The notes below the pieces were generated by a model, which did not search any database, had not been told where the DNA came from, and worked only from the letters and a program-made list of their open reading frames with translations. Below are positions 1 through 8,703 of a DNA stretch of 8,998 nt, one piece after another (the stretch's first letter is position 1; each line of letters begins with the position of its first letter). Location of the stretch: the NCBI GenBank assembly GCA_031283915.1, contig JAITAY010000307.1:1-8998 (forward strand), given 5' to 3'. The position numbers were made by a program, and so were the translations under genes. This DNA is from Tannerella sp. (GTDB lineage Bacteria; Bacteroidota; Bacteroidia; Bacteroidales; Tannerellaceae).

Positions 1-79
1 AACAGGATGCAATACAGGGTTATACCGGTTTATCTACCGGGCGATGCATCCCTGGCGGGATGCCGGAAACAAAATCTTA
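1..79. repeat. Left arm of a 79-base inverted repeat flanking the gene cassette
   Basis: The reverse complement of 8855-8933 matches these 79 bases with one mismatch, at position 55. The arm contains two perfect hairpins: CCGGT/ACCGG at 25-40 with a 6-base loop, and GCATCCC/GGGATGC at 46-63 with a 4-base loop. The single mismatch between the arms falls inside the loop of the second hairpin. The match starts at the first base of the window, so the arm may extend further left. The arms bracket all five genes and are 8775 bases apart. There is no transposase or recombinase between them. The repeat could be one copy of a dispersed intergenic family or the end of a mobile element; one window cannot decide. 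Confidence 0.9.
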
Positions 80-478
80 ACTTGATGACATTGAGTTAAA
101 ACGGACGGCAATGTGGGGGAATTGGGCTAAAGCCCTGCGGAGGCGCTGTTGCACTTTTTTTTCTAACCTCTAACCACCTCTTTATGCACAAAACGATACC
201 GCGCCCAGTATAATGATTTATTGTACACAGTATAACCGTCGGAAGTAAAAAAGGCGCGTGTTTTTCGGTCAACACGTGTCTTTGATTCGTAATTCATGTT
301 TTTTGCATTCAGGCGTGACGACGGGAATCGTTGTGACAGTCTATCCCCCCATAAAAGCATACGGCCTGCCCAAAATAACGGGATCAAAAAGCCCTGCATT
401 ACACGAAAATAGAATGGATTGATAAAGTTTTTGCAATGTTGTTACACAGCAGATAGCAGGAAAGTAGTGTTATGAGGA
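80..478. other. Left intergenic region, no convincing gene
   Basis: I see no credible gene here. Visible items are a short perfect hairpin GGGCT-AA-AGCCC at 124-135, a T8 run at 155-162, and a two-copy 7-base direct repeat TCTAACC at 162-175. The hairpin is 19 bases from the T-run, too far for a normal intrinsic terminator. A 78-codon minus-strand frame (163-399) is open but has no recognisable domain. A 30-codon plus-strand frame (7-99) starts inside the inverted repeat and is probably incidental. Confidence 0.5.
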
Positions 479-510
479 TTTCTGAAATCTGAGCAAAATT
501 TATATATTTG
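479..510 (+). promoter_or_regulatory. Possible Bacteroidota housekeeping-type promoter for the sigma gene
   Basis: TATATTTG at 503-510 fits the Bacteroidota -7 element TAnnTTTG exactly. A weak -33 candidate, TTTC at 479-482 (consensus TTTG), lies 20 bases upstream. Transcription would begin near 517, about 55 bases before the sigma start. The region is AT-rich, as expected. The -33 element is imperfect and no transcription data are available, so this is a pattern match only. Confidence 0.4.
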
Positions 511-571
511 CAGAAAATTACGGAGATAAAATTAAGCTTTGACAAATTGAATTTAATGAATCATTACAGCG

Positions 572-1132
572 TTGGAAAAGACTGAGGTATATAAAAATTT
601 CGAAGAGCTTTATTTTTCCTGCTTTTCGAAGATGAAGCATTTTGCGGAAGCGTATGTTATGTCGAGCGAAGACGCGGAAAATATTGTGCAGGATGTCTTT
701 ATGGAATTTTGGGAAAGGAAGGAACTCCTTATGGAGCATCGTCATCCGGTTGGGTTTCTTTTCACGGCCGTGAAGAACAGGTCGCTCAATTTCCTGCGTC
801 GCCGAATGATTGAACAGCAGGCAGCCGAACGTATCCAGGAAGCCTTTTTGCTGGAATTGCGGATGAGTCTGGATTCGCTGGAAGCGCTGAATCAGAATCT
901 TCTTTCGGAGCAGGAGATTGAACAGATCGTCACCCGCGCCCTCCTTTCACTGCCGGAAAAATGCCGTGAAATATGGATACGGAGCAAAATAGAAGGAAAG
1001 AAGCAAAAAGAGATTGCCGCCGAACTGAATATCTCCGTTCATACGGTTGAAACGCAAATCGGTATTGCATACAGGAAGCTGAAAGCCGAACTGAAAAAAT
1101 ATTTCATCCTTCTCCTTCTTTTCTCCATCTGA
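572..1132 (+). CDS. ECF RNA polymerase sigma factor, Bacteroides/SigW-like family
   Basis: This is a group IV (ECF) sigma factor of 186 residues, a normal length. Region 2 spans about residues 7-77, with the core-binding and -10-recognition helices around SSEDAENIVQDVFMEFWE (31-48) and GFLFTAVKNRSLNFLRR (61-77). Region 4 spans about 115-172, with the turn-helix LPEKCREIW and the DNA-recognition helix EIAAELNISVHTVETQI. The protein would direct core polymerase to the promoters of its own locus, most likely susC, when released by the FecR-like protein encoded next. The start is unusual: the frame opens with TTG at 572, and an in-frame TGA at 557 leaves little room upstream. An ATG at 556 in another frame runs only nine codons and ends inside the sigma start. 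A one-base frame change near the A4 run at 576-579 would join it to the sigma frame. The hydrophobic tail ILLLLFSI is short and probably not a membrane anchor. Family assignment is firm; the exact start is not. Confidence 0.92.
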   Translation: MEKTEVYKNFEELYFSCFSKMKHFAEAYVMSSEDAENIVQDVFMEFWERKELLMEHRHPVGFLFTAVKNRSLNFLRRRMIEQQAAERIQEAFLLELRMSLDSLEALNQNLLSEQEIEQIVTRALLSLPEKCREIWIRSKIEGKKQKEIAAELNISVHTVETQIGIAYRKLKAELKKYFILLLLFSI

Positions 1133-1151
1133 TCTGCAATTTGTCCATGTC

Positions 1152-1162
1152 AAAAAAAAAAA
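1152..1162 (+). repeat. A11 homopolymer tract between sigma and anti-sigma genes
   Basis: Eleven uninterrupted A residues lie in the 89-base spacer between the sigma stop and the chosen anti-sigma start. Tracts of this length are prone to slippage during replication and transcription and to sequencing error. It is outside both reading frames, so a length change would alter spacing only. Any regulatory effect is speculation. Confidence 0.85.
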
Positions 1163-1221
1163 TGATTCCCGTTTAGCGGATTTTATCTGTTCAAGTGTCT
1201 TATTATAGAAAGCAGGTTAAA

Positions 1222-2205
1222 ATGGAACAGGAAATACGGAAATATCTCTTGGGAGAACTTGATGCTACGGAAAAAGCGGCATTCATGAAACGGTTAGCCT
1301 CGGACGACGAGCTGAAAGCGCAGTTTGTTGAAAACAGGAATATGCAAGCCTTGACGGCGCTGTCCGGTCAGGTCGTGTATGATCCGAAGGAAAGCGAAGC
1401 CGCGTACCGCCGTTTCATGCAGCGGGTCATGCAGCGGAAAATCCGCCGGACGCTCACAAGAACCGTTGCCTGTGCAGCCGCTATTGCCGTGCTGGTGTTT
1501 GTTACGTACCGGTGGACGGCCGTGCAGATGAAGCGCCGGATGGAAGCGGAAATCATCACGAATACATTGTCCGTACCGGCCGGTCAGCGCGTGAATGTGA
1601 CCCTGCAGGACGGAACGCACGTATGGTTGAATGCACAAACAAGGCTGACTTATCCCTCCAGGTTTGCTGACCGTGAACGGCGGGTGACGATAGAAGGCGA
1701 AGCCTTCTTCGAGGTAAGGAAAGATGCCGGACGGCCGTTTATTGTCACTTCGCAGGGGATGGAAATGGAAGTGCTGGGTACCAGTTTTAACGTAAACAGT
1801 GATCCGGAGAAGAAGACCGTACAGGCAAGTTTGATCGAGGGCAGCCTGAAAGTATACTTTCCCGGTGCGGAATCCAAAAGCATCACGCTGAAACCCAACG
1901 AACAGGTCTCTGTCAGGGAAAAGCGGATGCAAGTGGAAAAAATCCGGCATCCGGACTATTTCCTGTGGAAAGAAGGCATTTACAGCTTTCAGAACGAGCT
2001 GTTGATTGATGTGCTGAAAAAACTGGAACGCTATTACGATGTCACGATTGAGGCGAAGGATCTGTCCATCTACCAGTGGGAATACACCGGAAAATTCCGG
2101 CACAGGGACAGTATAGACGAAATCATCCGCCTGATTCGCAAGATACATAAGTTTAAGGTGGAAAAAGATGAAGAAAACAACGTCATCACGTTGACGAAAA
2201 AATAA
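1222..2205 (+). CDS. FecR-like transmembrane anti-sigma factor with C-terminal DUF4974
   Basis: This is an inner-membrane anti-sigma regulator that should hold the preceding ECF sigma factor until signalled by the SusC receptor. In 327 residues it shows a cytoplasmic sigma-binding N-terminus (1-75, opening with MEQEIRKYLLGELDATEK). One membrane helix lies at about 80-97 (TVACAAAIAVLVFVTY). The periplasmic FecR domain covers about 112-210, with the typical VPAGQRVNVTLQDGTHVWLN and GEAFFEVRKDAGRPFIV stretches. A C-terminal DUF4974 region lies at about 253-325 (SFQNELLIDVLKKLERYYDV). I chose ATG 1222 because AGG at 1214-1216 is well placed as a ribosome site and the protein then begins like its relatives. 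A GTG at 1195 in the same frame would add nine residues. It is the second gene of the regulatory pair, and the A11 tract lies in the spacer before it. The order sigma, anti-sigma, STN-SusC is the classic trans-envelope arrangement; the partnership is inferred from that order. Confidence 0.93.
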   Translation: MEQEIRKYLLGELDATEKAAFMKRLASDDELKAQFVENRNMQALTALSGQVVYDPKESEAAYRRFMQRVMQRKIRRTLTRTVACAAAIAVLVFVTYRWTAVQMKRRMEAEIITNTLSVPAGQRVNVTLQDGTHVWLNAQTRLTYPSRFADRERRVTIEGEAFFEVRKDAGRPFIVTSQGMEMEVLGTSFNVNSDPEKKTVQASLIEGSLKVYFPGAESKSITLKPNEQVSVREKRMQVEKIRHPDYFLWKEGIYSFQNELLIDVLKKLERYYDVTIEAKDLSIYQWEYTGKFRHRDSIDEIIRLIRKIHKFKVEKDEENNVITLTKK

Positions 2206-2605
<400 letters not shown>

Positions 2606-5600
2606 ATGAAACAAATAAAAATGAATGATTTATTAAGATGTATAAGGAAAATGCAACATGCATTTCAAATGATGTGTATAACGTTAGCTGTACTCTTTTT
2701 GTACACCGTCCCTTCGACGGCAGACGATACGGAAGCGCAAAAAACCGTTATACAATTGCAAACTGAAGAGCTTTCTGTCGGCGAACTTATTTCCGAAATC
2801 GAACGGCAGACGGATTTTCTGGTACTCTACCGGAACCGGGAAGTCGATACGGACCGGATCATCCGCGTATCGAGTAAATCGGGAAAACTGACGGCTTACC
2901 TGGGTATGGCCTTTGCCGACACGGATGTGACTTACGAGATTGACAACAAGTACATCCTGCTGTCCAAAAGGCTGGTTTTGAATAACAGCAAGCCGGCGAA
3001 TGTAAAGGCTTCCCAACAGACGGGGAGAACCATCAACGGTACGGTGAAGGACAGCAACGGAGAGCTGATTATCGGCGCCAGCATCATAGTCAGGGGGACC
3101 ACGATCGGCACCGTGACCGATGTAGACGGAAGATTTTCATTAAGTGTTCCGCAAAACGCCACGCTCCAGGTATCGTTTATCGGTTATCAGACCAAGGAGG
3201 TGGCCACCGGAAATCAATCGACGGTCGATGTCATTTTGATTGAAGATACCAAATTGTTGGATGAAGTCGTCGTCATCGGATACGGCACGCAGAAGAAAGT
3301 CAACCTGACCGGCGCTATTACATCCGTCAAGGCGGAGACGCTGGACAACATGCCGGTAGCCAACCTCTCGAATGCGCTGGCCGGACGTGCACCCGGCGTG
3401 ACGGTTACGGGAACATCCGGGTTTGCGGGCGCCTCGTCCAGCATCCGGATGCGGGGCAGCTTCTCCGAACCGCTGTATGTCATCAACGACGTCATCAAGT
3501 CGAAACAGTATTTCGATGCGCTGGACCCGAACGAAGTGGAAAGCATCAGCTTCCTCAAGGATGCGGCCAGTGCTGCCGTGTACGGGTCGAAGGCCGGTAA
3601 CGGCGTCGTCCTGGTAAAGACAAAGAGCGGGCGGCAGCAGAAACCGGCTTTCCAGTATAAAGGTTCTTACAGCGCGTCTTCTCCGACACAACCGTTGCAA
3701 AGCTTTACCGCTACCGACCAGCTGACTTATGAAAACAGAGTGGCGCAAAGTCTGGGACGCGATCCGGTGTACGGACAGGAACACTTTGACTATTTTGCCG
3801 ACAAAAATTACGACGTCAATGATTATGTCTGGCAAAATCCTTCGGTGCAACAGCACAACCTCAGTGTGGACGGCGGAAACGACCGAATCACCTACTTTAT
3901 GCTGCTGGGCTACCATGACGAAAACGGAAGCTATAAAACCGTTAATTACAAGCGGTATAATTTCCGTTCGGACATTACTGCCAAAATCACTGAACGGTTT
4001 AAAGTCAACTTTAACCTGAGCGGATATCAGCAGGATTTTCACCGTTTCTACTGGCCGTATGACGACATAGAGAATTTCAACGTGCCTGATTTTTATCGGA
4101 CGACCTTTAACTGGACCCGTTATTATCCTTTCTATCTGGATGAAAACAATCAGCCGACGACGGACACTTCCAAAAATCCCATCACCTCCGGCTCATGGAA
4201 TCCAGTTGAAATGGTACTTGGTAATCGGTATCAGGATGTTGTCAGGAGGCATCTGGACGGACAAATCCGTCTGGATTTGGATCTGGGGCAGTATGTGGAC
4301 GGATTGCGAACCAGCGTGCTGGGACAATATTACGGGTACGACCGGAATCATAAGGCTTTTATCACCCATAACAAGGGATACCGCTTCAAGATCGGTTCGC
4401 CGACCAATATTTTCGTCCCCGGCCCGATTGATCCGAATGACATGGTCACGCATAACCTGAGCGCCAGTTATGAAGGAATAAGGGAAAACGTCACCCTGGA
4501 ACAGTCCTATCAACTGAACTGGTTTCTCAATTACGACAAAATCTTCGGCAAACATGCCGTTTCCGTGATGGCCGTTTATGAACAGTCGGCTGCGAGCGGA
4601 AAGTCGCTGAGCGGACAGGCCGACGAACTGATGACTACTACCATTGACCAGATATTCAATACTTCCAGCGATACGCAAAGGCGTTTTTTCAGCGGAAGCG
4701 AATCTGAATCGGCACGCCAGTCGTGGGTCGGTCGTGCGAATTATACTTATGCTGACAAGTATATTGCCGAATTTTCGTTCCGCTACGACGGCAACTATAA
4801 GTTTGCTCCCGCAGAAAGATGGGGCTTTTTCCCGTCGGCTTCGGTGGCATGGCGTCTTTCGGAAGAAAGTTTCCTGCACGACGTTTCATGGCTGAGCAAT
4901 CTGAAGCTCAGGGCGAATTACGGTTCCACCGGCGACGACAACAACTGGAACGGCGACGGCATTTCCGCTTTCCAGTGGCGCGAGTATTACCGCAACGGCA
5001 GCGGATATATTTTCGGCGACAACCTGAATACGGGTCTGGCCATCGGCAATACGCCCAACCCGTTTATCAGCTGGGCGAAAGTGGAAGTTTACGACATCGG
5101 TCTCGAATACGGATTCCTGGACAATCGCCTGAGTGGTGAACTGGATTATTTCTACCGGAACAAGAATCACATTCTGCGCGCAAGAAACCGCGTCATTCCG
5201 GGGACGTACGGCGCCAGCCTGAGCAACGAAAACTATGCCGAGCAGGACTGGAACGGCGTGGACTGGTCGCTCAAATGGTCGGACACGTACAGGGATCTCC
5301 GTTATACGGTGTATGCGAATATGGGGTATGCCATCGACAAGTGGATGATCCTGGACGAACCGGAAGGACTGGAAGCCTGGCGCAGCCAAATCGGCAAGCC
5401 CAATAACCGTCTGTCGGGATACATCAGCGAAGGGATGATTCGTACGCAGGAGCAACTGGATGCACTGCCCGAAGGGTTCACGATCGACGGACGCAAGCCG
5501 ATACTGGGTACCCTCCTGTTCAGGGACATTCGCGGCGCAAACTATTCCGAAGGGCCGGACGGGAAGATTGACGGAAACGATGCCACTTATCTCTCCGACA

Positions 5601-6088
5601 ACGCCACTCCGCGCATTAACTACGGTTTCGGCTTCAATCTGGAATGGAAAGGTTTTGCACTCGACGCCCATTTCCAGGGAGTCGGCGCGTATGACCGGAT
5701 GGTGAGCACGATGAACGGCGGCGGTGTGTTTCAGATGGGCGACCGTCCGTATTTTGCACTTTGGAAAGACGACGTCTGGACGCCTGAAAATCCGAACGCC
5801 AAGTATCCCCGCGTCAGCGGCGCCTGGATGCAGCAGGAATACGGCGGCGGCTCCTCCACTTTCTGGCTGAGAAACGGCGCTTTCTGCCGGCTGAAGAACC
5901 TGAATATCGCCTATACGCTGCCGAAAAACTGGCTCGCAGGCATTGGCGTGAATCAGCTTCAACTCTTTGTGAACGCGACCAATCTGTTCTGCATTTCCGC
6001 AATGGAAGAATACGATCCCGAACAGAATACGCTCGACTCCTATCCTCTCATGAGGACTTTCACGGGCGGATTAAGTATTAATTTTTAA
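2606..6088 (+). CDS. SusC/RagA-family TonB-dependent outer-membrane receptor with STN signalling domain
   Basis: This is a TonB-dependent porin that should import a ligand captured with the SusD-like partner. In 1160 residues it shows an N-terminal export signal (hydrophobic core about 20-36, CITLAVLFLYTV). An STN (secretin/TonB N-terminal) domain follows at about 48-120. A carboxypeptidase-regulatory-like beta domain lies at 141-213 (NGTVKDSNGELIIGASIIV, DVDGRFSL, VSFIGYQ). The TonB-box region is LLDEVVVIGYGTQKK at 217-231. The plug covers about 232-342, including SSSIRMRGSFSEPLYVIN, DPNEVESISFLKDA and VYGSKAGNGVVLVKTKSG. The rest is the beta-barrel, ending in the aromatic GGLSINF. The STN domain is the feature that links a SusC to a FecR anti-sigma factor, so this receptor is probably both transporter and ligand sensor. 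Length is normal for STN-bearing SusC proteins and I see no frameshift. The plug has PLYVIND where many relatives have PLYVIDG. The substrate cannot be inferred because no catabolic enzyme is encoded nearby. Confidence 0.96.
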   Translation: MKQIKMNDLLRCIRKMQHAFQMMCITLAVLFLYTVPSTADDTEAQKTVIQLQTEELSVGELISEIERQTDFLVLYRNREVDTDRIIRVSSKSGKLTAYLGMAFADTDVTYEIDNKYILLSKRLVLNNSKPANVKASQQTGRTINGTVKDSNGELIIGASIIVRGTTIGTVTDVDGRFSLSVPQNATLQVSFIGYQTKEVATGNQSTVDVILIEDTKLLDEVVVIGYGTQKKVNLTGAITSVKAETLDNMPVANLSNALAGRAPGVTVTGTSGFAGASSSIRMRGSFSEPLYVINDVIKSKQYFDALDPNEVESISFLKDAASAAVYGSKAGNGVVLVKTKSGRQQKPAFQYKGSYSASSPTQPLQSFTATDQLTYENRVAQSLGRDPVYGQEHFDYFADKNYDVNDYVWQNPSVQQHNLSVDGGNDRITYFMLLGYHDENGSYKTVNYKRYNFRSDITAKITERFKVNFNLSGYQQDFHRFYWPYDDIENFNVPDFYRTTFNWTRYYPFYLDENNQPTTDTSKNPITSGSWNPVEMVLGNRYQDVVRRHLDGQIRLDLDLGQYVDGLRTSVLGQYYGYDRNHKAFITHNKGYRFKIGSPTNIFVPGPIDPNDMVTHNLSASYEGIRENVTLEQSYQLNWFLNYDKIFGKHAVSVMAVYEQSAASGKSLSGQADELMTTTIDQIFNTSSDTQRRFFSGSESESARQSWVGRANYTYADKYIAEFSFRYDGNYKFAPAERWGFFPSASVAWRLSEESFLHDVSWLSNLKLRANYGSTGDDNNWNGDGISAFQWREYYRNGSGYIFGDNLNTGLAIGNTPNPFISWAKVEVYDIGLEYGFLDNRLSGELDYFYRNKNHILRARNRVIPGTYGASLSNENYAEQDWNGVDWSLKWSDTYRDLRYTVYANMGYAIDKWMILDEPEGLEAWRSQIGKPNNRLSGYISEGMIRTQEQLDALPEGFTIDGRKPILGTLLFRDIRGANYSEGPDGKIDGNDATYLSDNATPRINYGFGFNLEWKGFALDAHFQGVGAYDRMVSTMNGGGVFQMGDRPYFALWKDDVWTPENPNAKYPRVSGAWMQQEYGGGSSTFWLRNGAFCRLKNLNIAYTLPKNWLAGIGVNQLQLFVNATNLFCISAMEEYDPEQNTLDSYPLMRTFTGGLSINF

Positions 6089-6099
6089 ATGACAAGACA

Positions 6100-7830
6100 A
6101 TGAAAAAGATAATAATATTTCTAACCGGTCTGCTGACGATGATTTCGGGATGCAGCGATGTGCTGGACGTGAAAGACCTGTCCAATTATAATCCCGACAA
6201 TGTATGGAATGATATAAAGTTGACCAACGCATATCTGACCAACCTGTATCCCGGCGTGCTGGGCGGCTGGCCGAGAGACGGCGGCAATGCGGACGAATGT
6301 CTGGGCATCTTGGGACCGGATGCCGTACAGGTCAATAACGGCACCTTCAAATTCTGGCCGTATTCCACCATTCGCAACATCAATCTGCTGCTGCTGCAGA
6401 TTGAAACGGGCACGCTCTCGCAGGCGCAAAAAGACCCGATTATCGGTCAGGCGCTTTTCCTGCGGGCATTCCTGTATTTCAAGGCGGTCATGTATCACGG
6501 CGGTGTGCCGATTGTCAAAGAGCCGCAACAGTTGACGGACGACCTGATGGTTAGCCGCAACTCCACGGCGGAGTGTTTCGACTTCATCATCAGCGACCTG
6601 GACGATGCCGCCCGGCGCCTGCCCGTCAAATACACCGGAAGCGATTACGGACGGATTGACCAGTGCGCTGTTGCTGCGTTCAAAGGCCGGGTATTGCTGT
6701 TCAAGGCAAGTCCGCAGTTCAATCCGGGCAACTACTACGACAACGGCTACTGGACGGAAGCGTTCAACGCCACGAAAGCGGCCTGCGACCTGCTGACGGC
6801 CAACGGTTACGGACTGGTGGACAATTACACGGATGTATTTGAAACCGAACGGCACCAGGAAGCTGTTTTGGCGGTAGTCTACACCAATCCTTCCAAAACG
6901 AACGGGCGCGGAGAAGACGCGGTTCGTCCATTGTCCGAGTCCAAGAATGCGACGGGAGGCGATCAGCCCGTATGGGATTTCGCAGAAGCGTTCCCGATGA
7001 AAGACGGGCACAAAGTCGGGGAATCACCGAACTATGCGTATGATGTACAGACTTACTGGCTCAACCGGGACCCGCGCTTCGAGCAGATCATCGTATACAA
7101 TGGCGCCATCTATGAATTGAGCGCCAGAGCAGGGCGCCGTCAGTACACGGTGCCAAACATCGCGGCTTCGATGGACGCCTTCGGGTATAACATACAGGGA
7201 GAATGGCACGCACGTACCGGTATATACACCAGGAAAGGCATTCAGGAAGAATTGAATGTCGCTCAGGTAACGCTCAACGATGTGGACTGGCTGGAGATTC
7301 GTTATGCCGAAGTGATGTTCAACTATGCCGAAGCGGCCAACGAAAAGGGCGACCGGCAAATCGGTTACGACGTGCTGACGGCCATTCGCCGCCGGGCGGG
7401 CATCGAACCGGGAGCCGATAACCTGTACGGCCTCAAGGCAAACATGAGCCGCGAAGAGATGCGTACGGCGCTGATGGACGAAAAACGGATAGAATTTTGC
7501 TTCGAAGGGAAACGTTTCTGGGACTTGCGGCGTCACCGCCTCCTGCATACCTATCTCAACGGAATGCACAAGTTCGGCATACTGGCCTCGCTCAAAGACC
7601 ATATCACGCTGGAAGAAGCGATCGCCAAGGCACAGTCTTTCTCGTTGCTGCCGGAAGATTTCAAGTATGAAGTGGTGGACACGCGATTCCAAAGCCCGAA
7701 CAGCCCGGATGCCATGTCAACGCCCGAATCGTACTATTTCTTCCCGATTCATAACGATGAGATACAGAAAAATGCCAACCTGGAACAGAACAGGGACTGG
7801 GGCGGTACTTTTGACCCGACACTGCATTAA
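6100..7830 (+). CDS. SusD/RagB-family surface nutrient-binding lipoprotein
   Basis: This is the outer-surface partner of the SusC-like receptor. It is thought to act as a lid that captures the ligand over the barrel. In 576 residues it begins with a lipoprotein signal ending in the lipobox ISGC, so the mature protein starts at Cys18. The SusD-like N-terminal region contains the helical repeat segment GQALFLRAFLYFKAVMYHGG. The C-terminal RagB/SusD region includes EIRYAEVMFNYAEAANEKG, AIRRRAGI and the hallmark DEKRIEFCFEGKRFWDLRR. It ends with FFPIHNDEIQKNANLEQN and DW near the C-terminus, as this family usually does. Only 11 bases separate it from susC, so the two are almost certainly co-transcribed. 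The ligand is unknown. Sequence divergence in this family tracks substrate, so closest characterised homologues would be the best guide. Confidence 0.96.
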   Translation: MKKIIIFLTGLLTMISGCSDVLDVKDLSNYNPDNVWNDIKLTNAYLTNLYPGVLGGWPRDGGNADECLGILGPDAVQVNNGTFKFWPYSTIRNINLLLLQIETGTLSQAQKDPIIGQALFLRAFLYFKAVMYHGGVPIVKEPQQLTDDLMVSRNSTAECFDFIISDLDDAARRLPVKYTGSDYGRIDQCAVAAFKGRVLLFKASPQFNPGNYYDNGYWTEAFNATKAACDLLTANGYGLVDNYTDVFETERHQEAVLAVVYTNPSKTNGRGEDAVRPLSESKNATGGDQPVWDFAEAFPMKDGHKVGESPNYAYDVQTYWLNRDPRFEQIIVYNGAIYELSARAGRRQYTVPNIAASMDAFGYNIQGEWHARTGIYTRKGIQEELNVAQVTLNDVDWLEIRYAEVMFNYAEAANEKGDRQIGYDVLTAIRRRAGIEPGADNLYGLKANMSREEMRTALMDEKRIEFCFEGKRFWDLRRHRLLHTYLNGMHKFGILASLKDHITLEEAIAKAQSFSLLPEDFKYEVVDTRFQSPNSPDAMSTPESYYFFPIHNDEIQKNANLEQNRDWGGTFDPTLH

Positions 7831-7849
7831 GTGAATGTGGAAAATGAAT

Positions 7850-7943
7850 GCTTCGCTGCAGAACTCCGTGTTTTCCCCGTGTTGCTCCGGTGATTATGAC
7901 AGGGAGCCATCCGGGAGAAGGCACGGAGAACTGCAAGCGAAGC
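7850..7943 (+). promoter_or_regulatory. Long imperfect hairpin in the susD to DUF4469 spacer
   Basis: Bases 7850-7870 pair with 7922-7943. There are seven pairs (GCTTCGC/GCGAAGC), a one-base bulge, five pairs (TGCAG against CTGCA, offset by one), a 2x2 A-A internal loop, and seven pairs (CTCCGTG/CACGGAG). Weaker pairing continues inward (TTTTCCCC with GGGAGAAGG), and an inner CTCCGG/CCGGGAG pair is possible. It starts 20 bases after the susD stop. No strong T-run follows (only CTCTTTAAACTT), so it is a poor intrinsic terminator. Such structures can protect upstream mRNA from 3' decay or partly attenuate the downstream gene. Function is inferred; the pairing is read directly. Confidence 0.6.
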
Positions 7944-7971
7944 CTCTTTAAACTTATTAATTTGTACAGAG

Positions 7972-8691
7972 ATGAAAAATATATTGAAAGCATGGCTCCG
8001 CAAGAACGAGCTGACCCCCGACCCGAATGACATGACAGCGGTCGTGTCGCCGATGGGAAAGATCAACAAGTCGGGACTGATTGATGCCATCATTGAAGAA
8101 GGCATCGAGCTGAAACGCGAAACGGTGGAAGACGTCGTGACACGATATAACCGTGTGGCCGCACGTTTTGCCGCACGCGGCTGGAATGTGGACACGGGAC
8201 TGGTTTATTTGCGGGCAGTCATCACCGGCCTCTTCCACGGAAAGAAATACGACCCGGCGAAGAACAGCGTATACATATCGGCCACGCAGGGTGTGGAAAT
8301 CCGTCGTGAACTGGGCGACACGGAAATAGAGATTCTGGGCGAAATGCCGGACGTGATGCACATTTACCAGGTGATCAACCTGCAAACCAAAATCGCCGAC
8401 GGCACACTGACCCGTGGCCGCAACGCCGAGGTGGAAGGGACATACCTCAAGGTGACCGGCAACGACCCGTCAGTGGGCGTTTACCTGGAAAGCATCGACG
8501 GCGCTACACCTTACAAACTGGATGCCGACCTGATTATCGTCAACAATCCGGGAAAACTGCTGCTGCTGATTCCCGTGGAATGGCAGCCGGGCGTGTACCG
8601 GCTGAAAGTAGTAACGCAATTTACCGGAGCCAACAAGCTGCTGCACACCCCGCGTCAGGTAGTTTTTGGCCAGGACTTAACACTGATTTAG
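7972..8691 (+). CDS. DUF4469 protein with HU-like DNA-binding N-terminal domain
   Basis: I recognise this 239-residue protein as a Bacteroidota family with an HU/IHF-like N-terminal half and a C-terminal DUF4469 (Ig-like) half. The first part (about 1-115) begins MKNILKAWLRKNELTPDPND. It carries the family-like stretches GLIDAIIEEG, TVEDVVTRYNRVAA, GWNVDTGLVYLRAVITG and NSVYISATQGVEIRRELG. The second part (about 125-239) contains GTLTRGRNAEVEGTYLKVTG, NDPSVGVYLESIDG and a beta-rich PGVYRLKVVTQFTGA. There is no signal peptide or membrane segment, so it is probably cytoplasmic. Nucleic-acid binding follows from the HU-like fold and has not been shown from this sequence. The gene lies 141 bases after susD, beyond a long hairpin. 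TTAATTTG at 7957-7964 resembles a -7 promoter element but is very close to the start, so the gene may have its own promoter or be read from susCD. The cellular role of this family is not known to me, and its link to nutrient uptake is unexplained. Confidence 0.85.
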   Translation: MKNILKAWLRKNELTPDPNDMTAVVSPMGKINKSGLIDAIIEEGIELKRETVEDVVTRYNRVAARFAARGWNVDTGLVYLRAVITGLFHGKKYDPAKNSVYISATQGVEIRRELGDTEIEILGEMPDVMHIYQVINLQTKIADGTLTRGRNAEVEGTYLKVTGNDPSVGVYLESIDGATPYKLDADLIIVNNPGKLLLLIPVEWQPGVYRLKVVTQFTGANKLLHTPRQVVFGQDLTLI

Positions 8692-8703
8692 CGTGACGGT
8701 TGC

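Noticed and set aside
7..99. 30-codon plus-strand frame starting inside the left inverted repeat
   Set aside because: The frame is short and dictated by hairpin sequence. The mirror copy at the right end would read it from the other strand, which fits a non-coding repeat better.
124..162. Hairpin GGGCTAAAGCCC followed by a T8 run as an intrinsic terminator
   Set aside because: The stem is only five pairs and ends 19 bases before the T-run, so the geometry is wrong.
163..399. 78-codon minus-strand frame
   Set aside because: It has no known domain and no clear promoter or ribosome site. Its composition is not obviously random, so it could be a remnant, but nothing supports a real gene.
1294..2148. 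Long minus-strand frames opposite the anti-sigma, SusC and SusD genes
   Set aside because: They are antisense shadows of well-supported genes and show no domain or independent start signals.
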